A stretch of DNA of 64,000 nt from Lentibacillus sp. Marseille-P4043 (GTDB taxonomy: Bacteria > Bacillota > Bacilli > Bacillales > Amphibacillaceae). How positions within the stretch are numbered: the stretch's first letter is position 1; every line of letters starts with the position of its first letter. The notes under the pieces are model-generated. The model saw nothing but the letters and a program-made list of their open reading frames with translations, had not been told where the DNA came from and ran no database searches. The translations under genes and the position numbers were made by a program. This document shows, piece by piece, positions 34,478 through 43,720 of the stretch. The DNA is taken from assembly GCF_900258515.1 (NCBI RefSeq), contig NZ_LT984884.1, forward strand, positions 596,935 to 660,934, given 5' to 3'.

Positions 34478-36620
34478 CTTTTTTATTTAAAGCCTCCTTC
34501 TGCTTTCTCAACAACAAATCATACCCTGTATCCCTCATACTTTCAGATTGATTAAAAGGAACAACCTCTGAGTTTTCTATATTACTTTTATTTAATTCAA
34601 AGGCCTCTTCTTCACGTTGAATCATTTTTTCAACAGTACGGTTTTCTCGTATGCTTCCAATCTTGCTTCTATTACTGGTTTGATTCGTTTGATTTTGAGA
34701 TGTTTTCTGTTTAGCCTGATTTACAATTTCCTCGATTTCAGTATTTAAATCAACTTTTGACTGTATTGTCTTCTCCTTGTGTTGCCTTTCTTTCAGTTTC
34801 TCGTATTCTAGCAAATAATCGACTTCTTCAACTACCTTGCCCTTATAACGTTGTTGATGTTCCAATAAAAAACATTTATCAAAACTCAAACCATCTTCAG
34901 CCCGTAAATATATATAATCCATATTTCTTGGATCATAACTTATTTCAATTTTCCAAGTCCCCCGATTCCGTGCTTTTTCAAACCACCTTTCCTTTAAGGA
35001 CTGTTTTGAACCATATAGTAACCCTTTATACGCAATCCCTTTTGCAGTTACAGTAGCCTTGCCCGTTGGCATGAGATTAAGTTTTACAATATCTTCTGAA
35101 GCATGACGTAACTTTCCAGATTTGTTGTTTATCCCCCATTCCCAAAGTTGTATTGGAATAGACTCTATGCCGTCCTCCACCATCATTTCTTCACGCTGAT
35201 AGTTTGTAAGATAATGTTGATTATTATGATATAAAACACATTTAATAATCACTTGAGTAAACTGGTAAATATCCAATTGTGCTTCCAAACGGTAATCACG
35301 ATCCCCACGTTCTTTAACAGGCTTTACTGAACCCGGCAGAAAAGCCTTCGTTCTTGTATTGGTCACTCGGAAATGCTGTTCAATTATTCCCTTTAAATCA
35401 GCCCTGTAAGAGGGTGTATTTAGAATTTTTATTCCGAAGTTATTAATTAGGGGCTCAACTTTACTTCCCTCTAATTCTCCTCGGTCAGCCAAAATAGATT
35501 CTGGAAGATGTGCTGCAGGCCACTCATGTTTTTCAATCTCAATTCCGAAGTCCCGACAAAAACTAACTTTATCAGAGGCAGCATTAGCCAAAGCCATCAT
35601 TGCACCAGCCCAAGATGGACCTTCCAATCCAATATATAGACCTACGATCATTCTGCTATAAACATCCATTACAGAATAAATTACAGGTCGTCCAATTATC
35701 CAATCACGATTAAATCTTGATAACAGGTACAAGTCGCCTACCGTTGCATCAATCTGATAAACTGCACCGGGACCTAATGCTTCGGTTGTAGACTCCCCAA
35801 TAATTGCTCTATGATTTTGGTCATAGTTTTTTCGACCTTTTCTTTGGCTGATTTCCTTTTTTATGTCTCTTTCCTTTTCAAACCAATATCTAAATTGATT
35901 TAGTGAAGGTAACTCTCCATAGGATTTTATTACGGGTATTTCTACTTTTCCTTTCACTTTACTGTCCATGCTAAAATAATCTTTTAACATTAATTCGTAG
36001 GTAAGAGTTAGTGATTTTTCAGCAGAGGAGTAATAATGCTTGTTTATAGCAGACCTAAATATTTTTTTAATATTTTCATCAATATTTATTCCTTCTCCTG
36101 TAACCTGTCCATGCTTTCTAGGCCTTCCTCTTTTTATTTCACTTGCCCTCTTTTCCTTACCCTTACCCCCACAGAGATAATAATCAGGTAAAAGGGCATT
36201 TTTGGTTTTACCGCGTTGCCAATACTTCTTTAAGTAGCGAATAACTGTACTTTCATGAACATTGTGGACTTCACATATTTTTAGAATTAATTTTCTCCTT
36301 TCTGCTGAGTGGTAAACAAATGGTTCTAACTTCACGATATCCTTTATGATCTCCCAAGCATTGTCACGTAAGGACAGATGCTTTTCAGGAATATCATTTT
36401 CATTTATCAACCGTCTGAAAGGGTCTTTTTCAACAATAACCATGCTACCCTTGTTAAGTCCGTCTTCTACTTCTGAAATATTCATTTCATAGGGCAGAGA
36501 GATGGAATGAATATTAAAAAAGTACCCATAATCATGTGCTTTATTAAGCCATAATACCCTTTCAACTACTTTCTCGTTTTCTGACGTAGTAAAGGAAATA
36601 AGATTATTCACTACAAGCAT
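34470..36620 (-). CDS. tnsB: TnsB DDE transposase
   Basis: 716 residues of the Mu/TnsB integrase-fold group. The catalytic triad looks intact: YQIDATVGDLYL (~D289), ESILADRGELEG (~D376) and GIIEQHF (~E413), about 36 residues between the last two. N-terminal HTH-type domains bind the ends (HESTVIRYLKKYWQRG, ~118). TnsB cuts and joins the 3' ends. It overlaps tnsA by 10 bp and tnsC by 8 bp, so the operon is tightly coupled. A C-terminal Lys/Asn-rich tail contacts TnsC in Tn7; a similar tail is seen here. Confidence 0.93.
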   Translation of the reverse strand: MLVVNNLISFTTSENEKVVERVLWLNKAHDYGYFFNIHSISLPYEMNISEVEDGLNKGSMVIVEKDPFRRLINENDIPEKHLSLRDNAWEIIKDIVKLEPFVYHSAERRKLILKICEVHNVHESTVIRYLKKYWQRGKTKNALLPDYYLCGGKGKEKRASEIKRGRPRKHGQVTGEGINIDENIKKIFRSAINKHYYSSAEKSLTLTYELMLKDYFSMDSKVKGKVEIPVIKSYGELPSLNQFRYWFEKERDIKKEISQRKGRKNYDQNHRAIIGESTTEALGPGAVYQIDATVGDLYLLSRFNRDWIIGRPVIYSVMDVYSRMIVGLYIGLEGPSWAGAMMALANAASDKVSFCRDFGIEIEKHEWPAAHLPESILADRGELEGSKVEPLINNFGIKILNTPSYRADLKGIIEQHFRVTNTRTKAFLPGSVKPVKERGDRDYRLEAQLDIYQFTQVIIKCVLYHNNQHYLTNYQREEMMVEDGIESIPIQLWEWGINNKSGKLRHASEDIVKLNLMPTGKATVTAKGIAYKGLLYGSKQSLKERWFEKARNRGTWKIEISYDPRNMDYIYLRAEDGLSFDKCFLLEHQQRYKGKVVEEVDYLLEYEKLKERQHKEKTIQSKVDLNTEIEEIVNQAKQKTSQNQTNQTSNRSKIGSIRENRTVEKMIQREEEAFELNKSNIENSEVVPFNQSESMRDTGYDLLLRKQKEALNKKDE

Positions 36621-37462
36621 TTTCTTTTTGCCTCCTCATGCGTAATTCGTGGCTTTACTTCAATTATTGGGTTGGATAGATTTACATTAATTTGATTAGT
36701 CATATCTATTCCAATCTGTTTTGAAGCAATTAAGAACTTGAACACAAATAACCCTGTACCCGAATCGTTATTAAACTCCTTGTCAAAATCAGCAGTTATC
36801 TTTCTAACTGAATGCTTGGCATCTATTAATCTTTCTATTAAAGCGTTACCTAAATAAATCAGTTCATCCTGTGTAAAGCCTCTTTCAGCATATGAAAATA
36901 AGGAAGAATGCACCCATTCAATATTTTTTGCAACCACATTAGAAATTTCTTTTTGCGTAACAACTCCCCAGTCTATTCCTTTTTCCGTCCAATATCGGCG
37001 TTCAATTTCTAATCTTTCTAATGTCATTTTCTTCTCAAGTTCCGAAGCCATTTTTATGCTTCTTGCTAAATACAAATTAACTCCATCGGCTCTATTTATT
37101 GTTATTAAGAAATTAGTACTTAGTGTATATGGGTATCCACTTTCCTTATCTGTAAAAAGTTTAAAATTCAAATCTGATTTCTGTTGTATAGTATCTTCAA
37201 GATCCAATAGGGGAAAATGTTCTCGTATGTCCACAACTGCATCTTCCCACTCCAACATATAAAAGTATCGAGCCTGCAAATCCGAAAATAAATGATGTAC
37301 CCTACCACTCTTCCACCCAAGTATTCTTGATACCCGCCCCATAGAAGGAAAATCCTGAATAGTCAACCACGGTTTATATTCCTTACCTGCTCCTTGTCCT
37401 CGTCCTTCTTTAACAAACCGATTATATTTATTCTCATTCCAAGATTGATTACGTTTTGTCAT
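36611..37462 (-). CDS. tnsA: TnsA endonuclease-like subunit with altered active site
   Basis: 283 residues, clearly TnsA: GRGQGAGKEYKPWLTIQDFP (21-40), SGRVHHLFSDL (52-62), EWEDAVVDIREHFPL (71-85), LERLEIERRYW and the C-terminal domain. In Tn7 TnsA the nuclease residues are E63, D114 and K132. Here residue 63 is Gln (codon CAG) and the Asp of STDFL is Asn (STNFL, residue 117, codon AAT); the Lys (137) remains. Loss of both acids would abolish 5'-strand cutting and favour replicative transposition. The gene heads the operon; the 180 bp upstream has no recognisable TnsB sites. Confidence 0.92.
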   Translation of the reverse strand: MTKRNQSWNENKYNRFVKEGRGQGAGKEYKPWLTIQDFPSMGRVSRILGWKSGRVHHLFSDLQARYFYMLEWEDAVVDIREHFPLLDLEDTIQQKSDLNFKLFTDKESGYPYTLSTNFLITINRADGVNLYLARSIKMASELEKKMTLERLEIERRYWTEKGIDWGVVTQKEISNVVAKNIEWVHSSLFSYAERGFTQDELIYLGNALIERLIDAKHSVRKITADFDKEFNNDSGTGLFVFKFLIASKQIGIDMTNQINVNLSNPIIEVKPRITHEEAKRKCL

Positions 37463-37630
37463 ACTCCACTTCCTCTACTGCATTATGTATCTAGTACTCT
37501 AGTGAATTTTTAGTAACTCGATTCTAACGGGCCGGTTAGACACATTCAATATCCCCCAGCAATCTTTTTTATGATTTTAAGAGAACATTATTATCATTCT
37601 TCTAACACCTAAGATATTTACTGCAAATAA

Positions 37631-37643
37631 GTTTTTGTAACTA
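37631..37643 (-). repeat. 13-bp inverted repeat, right copy
   Basis: Minus strand TAGTTACAAAAAC, pairing with 129-141. It abuts the left end at 37644. The next bases inward (CTTATTTGCAG) loosely resemble a TnsB site. Confidence 0.6.
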
Positions 37644-37819
37644 TGTTAAATTAGAATAAAGTTTGCAGAAACGAGTAAATACGTCCATCCCTTGCCATAT
37701 ATAGCCTCAAAGGCATTACCCAACTTATTTCATGAGAATAAAGTTTGCACAAAGATTTGCTCGTTTTAAGTCAGAAATGAAATCAATAAATAATAAAGAT
37801 AAGAATAAAGTTTGCTTAA
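37644..37819 (+). repeat. Tn7-type left end with three spaced TnsB-like sites
   Basis: Begins TGTTAAATTAG. Three copies of AATAAAGTTTGC start at 37655, 37737 and 37804, 82 and 67 bp apart, as in the Tn7 left end. The interior is to the right, so it pairs by orientation with the right end at 41520, not with the tns operon to its left. Confidence 0.8.
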
Positions 37820-37999
37820 ACATAGAGGAGAGATCACCAAACAAAGAGAGTAACCTAAACCTCATGAAGGCACCTTACGGTGACACCTGAACCAAAACCG
37901 ATTCTTGACTTCTGATTGTTATAGGGTAATGCAGTTCTTTACTACCCTTGGAATACGGTATAATTGCCATGTTAATTAGTTATCAAGGGTGGGCATTAA

Positions 38000-38326
38000 A
38001 TGATTTACACAATTGTATTGTTTATATTTGCTGGATTTGCAGAGATTGGTGGAGGTTATCTTATCTGGCTATGGTTAAGAGAAGGTAAGCCATTTTATTG
38101 GGGTGCTTTCGGAGGACTAGCCTTAGCGTTATATGGTATTATTGCCACATTTCAAACATTCCCATCATTCGGCAGAGTATATGCTGCCTATGGAGGAGTA
38201 TTTATTGTTCTTTCTGTATTGTGGGGATGGGGGATTGATAAAAGAACACCTGATTTATACGATTGGATAGGTGCTGGTATATGTTTAGTGGGTGTTTCAG
38301 TAATGTTATTTGCACCTCGCCAATAA
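38000..38326 (+). CDS. YnfA-family (UPF0060) membrane protein
   Basis: 108 residues with four membrane helices, the size of small multidrug resistance relatives. Diagnostic strings: [20 protein letters not shown] (10-29, with the buried Glu), [15 protein letters not shown] (39-53), [24 protein letters not shown] (57-80) and [20 protein letters not shown] at the end. YnfA/UPF0060 proteins are SMR-like and some export cationic drugs. Ribosome binding site AAGGGTGGGCATTAA. It is cargo of the 37644-41520 element, with an IS inserted right behind its stop. Confidence 0.88.
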   Translation: MIYTIVLFIFAGFAEIGGGYLIWLWLREGKPFYWGAFGGLALALYGIIATFQTFPSFGRVYAAYGGVFIVLSVLWGWGIDKRTPDLYDWIGAGICLVGVSVMLFAPRQ

Positions 38327-38385
38327 ATGTATTTCGCAAGTGAAAATTGAGCCACATCGCAATTTAATTTTGAGCCACTTACTTT

Positions 38386-39132
38386 TTAGTTATTTTTAAT
38401 CCAATCTTCTGTTTCTCTCATTCGATAAGAAGTACCATTCATATTTAAAACGTGTGACTTATGAGTTAAACGATCCGTTAATGCTGCTGTTAATACGGCA
38501 TCGTGGAAGATCTCTTGCCACTTTAAAAATGACAAATTACTGGTGATGATCGTTGACTTTCGATCTGCCCTTAAGGATAGATGGGAAAACAGTAATTCAG
38601 CTCCTTCTTTATCAAATGAGATATATCCTAATTCATCCAATATTACGAGATCATACTTTTCAAATTTTAATTCAAATGATCGTAATGTGCGTTCCGAGCG
38701 ATGTTCCTTCAATTGATTAATAAAAGAAGGCACTGTCGCAAAGAAAACACGATATCCGGCTAAACATGCTTCCATTCCTAACCCAATAGCTAGATGCGTT
38801 TTACCGGTTCCAGGAGGGCCTGTCAAAATGACATTCCGGCCCTCTTTAATAAAGTATAGGGTTTTTAGGTCTGGTAGTTTTTGTTGCGCTGGCTTTGGTA
38901 ATGCTTCTTCTACTAATTCATCTAACAATTTCTTTTGTGGAAAATTCGCAGCCCTAATTCGGTTTTGCTTTGCGCGAATTAATCGATCTGCTTTTTCCTG
39001 TGTTAATACTTGAAGTAATACATCATATGCCCGTTCTGGATGTTTAAAATTGCTAGAATCCTGAACCATTTTTCGAATGCTTGGTAGTCTTAAATCCTTA
39101 CATAACTCAATTAGCTTTGTTTGTTGTTCCAT
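38386..39132 (-). CDS. istB: IstB transposition helper ATPase (IS21)
   Basis: 248 residues, AAA+ ATPase of the IstB/DnaC group: Walker A ILTGPPGTGKTHLAIGLGME (~101), Walker B YDLVILDELGYIS (~158), then STIITSNLSFLKW (sensor) and DRLTHKSHVLNMNG at the end. It remodels target DNA and activates the IstA transposase. Directly behind istA (1 bp), same strand. Appears full-length. Confidence 0.95.
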   Translation of the reverse strand: MEQQTKLIELCKDLRLPSIRKMVQDSSNFKHPERAYDVLLQVLTQEKADRLIRAKQNRIRAANFPQKKLLDELVEEALPKPAQQKLPDLKTLYFIKEGRNVILTGPPGTGKTHLAIGLGMEACLAGYRVFFATVPSFINQLKEHRSERTLRSFELKFEKYDLVILDELGYISFDKEGAELLFSHLSLRADRKSTIITSNLSFLKWQEIFHDAVLTAALTDRLTHKSHVLNMNGTSYRMRETEDWIKNN

Positions 39133-39133
39133 T

Positions 39134-40672
39134 TCACACTACTCCTTCTGTTGTATAAAAAAGATCCTGATAAGCTCGTAGATTCGATTCAGCTTGTTTT
39201 GCTATATCATCATTTTCTTCGATCATTGGAGATCCGTCTGATTGCTCACATATAAACTGAATTCGCTCTGTTGAAATATAATCGAATCGGACTTGTTTCA
39301 ATTGCTCAATGGCCTTTAATACTTCCTCAAGATTATCTTTTTCCTTTATAAAATGGAGTAGCTCTAGAAAATCTTTCTCTTTTCCGATATAATACTGTTG
39401 ATAGATATTTTTAATATGGGTTGGTGCCTGCTTCATACATTGACTTTGATTCAGGGCACCTTTTTTCTTTTCAAATGTTTTCAAATAGTGATAGATATCC
39501 ATTTCCCACTGATGAATCCCCCAATTTCGAGGATGGGCCGCCACAAATTCACCATCAATAAATATTCGAATATGCTCTGCCCCTACCTTGGCACGGATAT
39601 ATTTCCCCACATGTCCCTCAGGGACAGAATAGTGATTTTGTTTAATCACAATGGTACTGTATTTATCTACTCGGCATTCAACCAATTCTGCTGCGTCAAA
39701 TGGGTGAATTGTATTCTTTTTCACTGTCTTTTTCTCTTTTTTCAACAGGTCGATATGCTTTTCCTTATATTCATGATGCAGTCGCTGGTTCAATGTTTGT
39801 AATACAGTAATTAAATGTTGATTAGCTTCTGTTATGTTTTCGAACTTGTATATGGATGAAAATGCCTTCCGCCGTATAAACTCGACACTTCGTTCTACAT
39901 GCCCTTTTTCATTTCCTTTTCTCGCTTCACATAATCGGATACGAAATTGATAATAGTTCGAGATCTGGATCATTGGGTCCGTGATCGTTTTTGCGTTACC
40001 AATAAATGATTTCACCACTGTTCGCATGTTGTCGTAAGTAAAGACTGCTGGTATAAAATCCAAGTGTTCGATCAGTTTCGCATGTACGTCCAATACACAT
40101 ATTTGAGTTTCCGATTCATATAATCTCGCAAACCGATAATTACTATATGGCAACGTAAAAACAGCTAGCGAATAACTTCCTATCTTTCCATCTATCTCTA
40201 ATTTCACTTCTCCCCAATCAAATTCAACCTCTGCACCTGGTTCACAATACTTGCGAATAAACACTTCTCTCTTCTTCTCCGTTTCTTCATTCACATAATT
40301 TCTAACCGTTGTATAGCCGATGTTATACCCTTCGTCTCGTAATGCTTCATACATATCAATCATTTTCATTTGTTGTTTAGCCATGTAATGTTGTTTTTTC
40401 CATTCATTTTCAGCAATGAATTGTTGTAACTTCGCTTGTATTTCCTCTGTAAGGACGCGTTTTTTACTGATTCTTGGTTTATACGTTGGTGCGCTCATAA
40501 TGTCTTCAGGAATCGGCAACTGTCGAATATCCTGCTGTTTGCTTTCTTCAAACTTCGCAATGTATTTCTTTATCGTATTCCTTGCGACTTTAGTTGCTTT
40601 TGAAATGCTTCTTTGGCTCTCTCCATTTAGATATCTTTTAATAATTTCTTGTTTCATGTTCAATGTCACCAC
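39134..40672 (-). CDS. istA: IstA transposase (IS21)
   Basis: 512 residues. N-terminal HTH (RSISKATKVARNTIKKYIAK, ~18), an rve-type DDE core with EVEFDWGEVKL (~151, Asp), FTYDNMRTVV (~210, Asp) and KGHVERSVEF (~260, Glu), and a C-terminal domain with YSVPEGHVGKYIRAKVGAEH. It performs cut-and-join of IS21 ends together with IstB. Complete frame with start ATG at 40672, so the IS may still be active. Confidence 0.95.
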   Translation of the reverse strand: MVTLNMKQEIIKRYLNGESQRSISKATKVARNTIKKYIAKFEESKQQDIRQLPIPEDIMSAPTYKPRISKKRVLTEEIQAKLQQFIAENEWKKQHYMAKQQMKMIDMYEALRDEGYNIGYTTVRNYVNEETEKKREVFIRKYCEPGAEVEFDWGEVKLEIDGKIGSYSLAVFTLPYSNYRFARLYESETQICVLDVHAKLIEHLDFIPAVFTYDNMRTVVKSFIGNAKTITDPMIQISNYYQFRIRLCEARKGNEKGHVERSVEFIRRKAFSSIYKFENITEANQHLITVLQTLNQRLHHEYKEKHIDLLKKEKKTVKKNTIHPFDAAELVECRVDKYSTIVIKQNHYSVPEGHVGKYIRAKVGAEHIRIFIDGEFVAAHPRNWGIHQWEMDIYHYLKTFEKKKGALNQSQCMKQAPTHIKNIYQQYYIGKEKDFLELLHFIKEKDNLEEVLKAIEQLKQVRFDYISTERIQFICEQSDGSPMIEENDDIAKQAESNLRAYQDLFYTTEGVV

Positions 40673-40776
40673 TCCCGAAACTCCCCCAATATTAAATTGT
40701 AATACTAGGGTATTTTCTAATAAGGTGGCTCAATTTTCAATTGTCATTGTGGTTCAATTTTAAGTTACCATATACA

Positions 40777-41392
40777 ACACCCACATATAATGAACACATT
40801 TTAAAAGCAATACCACAATCAACATGCATCCTTATCCATTATTTTCACCTTTGGCTGTGAAAGTAATTCTAAAACCTTCTCCAAATAAAAAAACCGAGAA
40901 AAGATATCCTAGATACGTTCCCGATTCGATAGTCTATATATCAGACTCATACATAGACTGGCTCCCACTTCCCTTTTTTGAAAAATCATTTTCAGATTGT
41001 AAGTGGGGGATAAGTGAGACTGACACTTTATTAACAGAAGTTACATAGGAGACAATAAGAAACCTTACGGTTCACCAATACCACCCAGTTCCCTTGTGAT
41101 ATCCCCGTATAGACTTGGCTGTCATACAGTGGTATCCCATGCTCTGGACAAACAAGAACCCCCGATACCTGATGACTCCTCTTACATGACCAATCCCTTA
41201 TTATTTATATATATTTATTTCATAGGAGAAACCACTTGAAGCATTTTACACGTTACAGGGTGTGGGCATTCGTTCATTGAATTAGTTTCGGGTCTGTATA
41301 CCTTTAGAGAGACATAGGGACATTCCTTTCACCCTACTTACTCAAGGGTTACTCTTCCCGTAAGGGAATTCCCTACAGATACCTCATTATGG
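40777..41392. other. remnant DNA between IS21 and the right end
   Basis: Holds a 66-bp tniQ remnant (41111-41176) and otherwise no intact gene. A 74-codon frame (40824-41048) has no ribosome binding site. The likely origin is the interior of a decayed Tn7-like element. Confidence 0.5.
41111..41176 (-). pseudogene. tniQ/tnsD fragment
   Basis: About 66 bp align with 32324-32386 inside the intact tniQ: GACTTGGCTGTCATACAGTG and CATGCTCTGGACAAACAAGA against GACTTGGCTATCATAAAGCG and TATGCTCTGGACAAACAAGA. It encodes the zinc-ligand region SGVLVCPEHGIPLYDSQV. Same strand as the intact gene. Remains of a second tns operon. Confidence 0.75.
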
Positions 41393-41520
41393 CCATAAAT
41401 CCACATAAAAAACCCCGTTTATACATCCATATACTGGATACACTCACGGGGCTTTATGCAAACTTTATTCTTCTTATGCAGACTTTTTTCTTATTCTGCA
41501 AACTTTATTTTGTTTTAACA
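41393..41520 (-). repeat. Tn7-type right end next to glmS
   Basis: Perfect copy of 1-128. Minus strand begins TGTTAAAACAAAATAAAG at 41520, 35 bp beyond the glmS stop, where Tn7-like elements insert. The 5 bp outside (CAAAG on plus) do not match those outside the left end at 37644 (AACTA), so no target duplication links these two ends. Confidence 0.85.
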
Positions 41521-41555
41521 CAAAGCCACAAAAATCTAACTAACTAAAATAATCC

Positions 41556-43358
41556 CTATTCCACCGTCACACTCTTCGCTAAATTCCGTGGCTTATCGAC
41601 ATCGCAGTCACGATGTAGCGCCGCATAATATGCCAATAACTGTAACGGAACAACCGTAATAAGTGGTGTTAATAGTTCATGCACATGCGGTAAAACAAAT
41701 GCATCACTATCTTGTTCCAAACCTTTCATACTAACAACCATCGCATTTGCACCGCGAGCGACTACTTCTTGCACATTGCTGCGAACTGCATAGTTGACAT
41801 CTTCCTGTGTTGCTAGTGCAATAACTGGAGTTCCTTCTTCAATTAACGCAATGGTTCCATGTTTCAATTCCCCACCAGCAAATCCTTCTGCCTGTATATA
41901 GGAGATTTCTTTAAGTTTTAGTGCACCCTCCAGACAAACAAAGTAATCACTGCTACGTCCGATAAAGAAGGCGTTACGTGTTGTTTCTAAATAATTTTTA
42001 ACAAGATCTTCAATTGCTTCCTTCTGATCCGTTAAAACTTCCATTGCATTTGCCGCAATCGCTAACTCCTGCATTGGATCAAAATCTAACTCAAGACCTT
42101 TTGCCTGGGCTGTATCAACTGCTAAAATTGCTAATACGGCAATTTGTGCAGTATATGCCTTTGTTGATGCTACGGCAATTTCTGGCCCTGCATAAAGGTT
42201 TAACGTATAATCTGCTTCACGAGAAAGGGTGGATCCTGGCACATTTGTAATCGTTAGTGCTGGATGTCCCATTTCTTTAATTTTTACTAATACTGCACGG
42301 CTATCGGCTGTTTCCCCACTTTGTGAAATAAACACAAACAATGGTTTTTCCGATAGAAGTGGCATATTATATGAAAATTCACTTGCTACATGGACTTCAA
42401 CTGGAATATTTGCTAATTTCTCAATGAACTGTTTTCCAACTAATCCCGCGTGGTAACTTGTGCCACAAGCAATAATATAAACACGATCACATGCCTTCAT
42501 TGCCCCGCGTACATCAGCATCAAGCTTCAATTCATTGGTTTCATTTTGGTATTCATTGATAATTTTTCGCATTACAAATGGCTGTTCATCGATTTCCTTC
42601 AGCATAAAGTGCGGGTATGTTCCTTTTTCAATATCACTCGCATCAATTTGTGCTGTGTATGGCTTACGATCAACGACAGTGCCATTTAGTTTTTGAACCT
42701 CAACAAAGCTGCGATTCACCAATACAATTTCCTGGTCAAAAATCTCCAAGTATTGATCAGTTACGCTTAATGTTGCCATTGCATCACTTGCCACAACATT
42801 GAACCCTTCGCCTAAACCTACTAATAATGGGCTTTTGTTTTTTGCAACATATAGCGTATCCTGATCCTCTTTATCAATCATGCCAATTGCGTAAGAACCT
42901 TTTAACAGACCCATTGTTTGGCGAAATGCTTCAGCAGTATCTTGATATTTTTCAAAAAGTTTTTCAATTAGTTGAACAACTACTTCTGTATCTGTTTCAC
43001 TAATGAAGCTGACATCGCTAAGATATTCCTTTTTTAAGTCTTGGTAGTTTTCAATAACCCCATTATGAACGAGTGTGAATCTGCCAGACTTGCTTTGATG
43101 CGGATGTGCATTCTCTTCACTCGGTACACCATGTGTCGCCCAGCGCGTATGGCCGATTCCCATTGTTGCATGAACGGAGCTATCTACGCGATCTCTTAGT
43201 GTTGCAATACGGCCTTTTACTTTAAAAAGATTCATCCCATTATCATTTAACATCGCAATTCCGGCTGAATCATAGCCGCGGTATTCTAATTTTTCCAGTC
43301 CATTTAATAAAATTTCCTTTGTATCATTTTGTCCGATATATCCTACAATTCCACACAT
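41556..43358 (-). CDS. glmS: glucosamine-6-phosphate synthase (isomerising glutamine transaminase)
   Basis: 600 residues. Makes glucosamine-6-phosphate from fructose-6-phosphate and glutamine, the first step to UDP-GlcNAc and the cell wall. N-terminal glutaminase with catalytic Cys1 of [18 protein letters not shown] near 72; two SIS isomerase domains with [10 protein letters not shown] (~296), SQSGETADS (~344) and the C-terminal [14 protein letters not shown] glmS ribozyme and GAGGAGGAAACAACGAT precede it. Its 3' end is the recognition site of TnsD-type proteins and the Tn7-like island lies right after it. Confidence 0.98.
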   Translation of the reverse strand: MCGIVGYIGQNDTKEILLNGLEKLEYRGYDSAGIAMLNDNGMNLFKVKGRIATLRDRVDSSVHATMGIGHTRWATHGVPSEENAHPHQSKSGRFTLVHNGVIENYQDLKKEYLSDVSFISETDTEVVVQLIEKLFEKYQDTAEAFRQTMGLLKGSYAIGMIDKEDQDTLYVAKNKSPLLVGLGEGFNVVASDAMATLSVTDQYLEIFDQEIVLVNRSFVEVQKLNGTVVDRKPYTAQIDASDIEKGTYPHFMLKEIDEQPFVMRKIINEYQNETNELKLDADVRGAMKACDRVYIIACGTSYHAGLVGKQFIEKLANIPVEVHVASEFSYNMPLLSEKPLFVFISQSGETADSRAVLVKIKEMGHPALTITNVPGSTLSREADYTLNLYAGPEIAVASTKAYTAQIAVLAILAVDTAQAKGLELDFDPMQELAIAANAMEVLTDQKEAIEDLVKNYLETTRNAFFIGRSSDYFVCLEGALKLKEISYIQAEGFAGGELKHGTIALIEEGTPVIALATQEDVNYAVRSNVQEVVARGANAMVVSMKGLEQDSDAFVLPHVHELLTPLITVVPLQLLAYYAALHRDCDVDKPRNLAKSVTVE

Positions 43359-43380
43359 ATCGTTGTTTCCTCCTCGTATT

Positions 43381-43541
43381 AAAGGGGCAACAAACGACCT
43401 TTCTCTGAGAAAAATGCCAAAACATCTTTCTAGAAGTCAAAGGTCAGAAGGGGAAGAAATCGGTTGAGTTAGCCGATTTTATAGATTCTGACTTCCGACA
43501 TCTTGCCTTTAACTTCTGCACGGGGCGTTTTGCTGCCCCTT
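43381..43541. repeat. MITE-like palindromic element in the glmS leader
   Basis: Outer arms AAAGGGGCAACAAACG (43381-43396) and CGTTTTGCTGCCCCTTT (43525-43541) are inverted. Inside, AGAAGTCAAAGGTCAGAAG faces TTCTGACTTCC and AACTTCT, and AAATCGGT faces GCCGATTTT. The whole 161 bp can fold on itself. Confidence 0.65.
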
Positions 43542-43557
43542 TCTCGTGATTGTTTAT

Positions 43558-43720
43558 CTAGTCATCCTGCCTTTTCTTTTGTACAACAAGTTACCTCATT
43601 GGTTTATAGAAAACGCATAACGATTGAGATGTGCAATCGGGAGGAATCCGCCGAATAAATTCGATTAACCTCCACCTCGTCAACTATTTTCTTTACCGGT
43701 CTGAAAATAGTTCTGGCGCT
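43558..43720 (-). ncRNA. glmS ribozyme (glucosamine-6-phosphate-activated)
   Basis: Minus strand begins AGCGCCAGAACTATTTTC (cleavage lies 5' of GCGCC), continues with GTTGACGAGGTGGAGGTTAA, TCGGCGGATTCCTCCCGATT and ends near GGATGAC. These are the conserved core segments of the Bacillus ribozyme. It self-cleaves when glucosamine-6-phosphate is plentiful and so lowers glmS expression. Confidence 0.92.

Larger units (their letters stand above)
38328..40776 (-). mobile_element. IS21-family insertion sequence (istA-istB)
   Basis: About 2.45 kb. The ends TGTATTTCGCAAG (38328) and, inverted, TGTATATGGTAAC (40776) agree in part and are followed by multiple AAATTGAGCCAC / AAATTGAACCAC repeats, the IS21 type of end. 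No target duplication is apparent. It sits 1 bp after the YnfA-family stop codon, so the insertion did not break that gene. Confidence 0.82.

Noticed and set aside
37463..37643. Own right end for the tns operon just upstream of tnsA
   Set aside because: Only a vague likeness (ATTTGCAG near 37625) to a TnsB site was seen; no array of repeats, so it is not called.
40824..41048. 74-codon plus-strand frame between IS21 and the right end
   Set aside because: No ribosome binding site; lies in decayed element DNA together with a tniQ scar.
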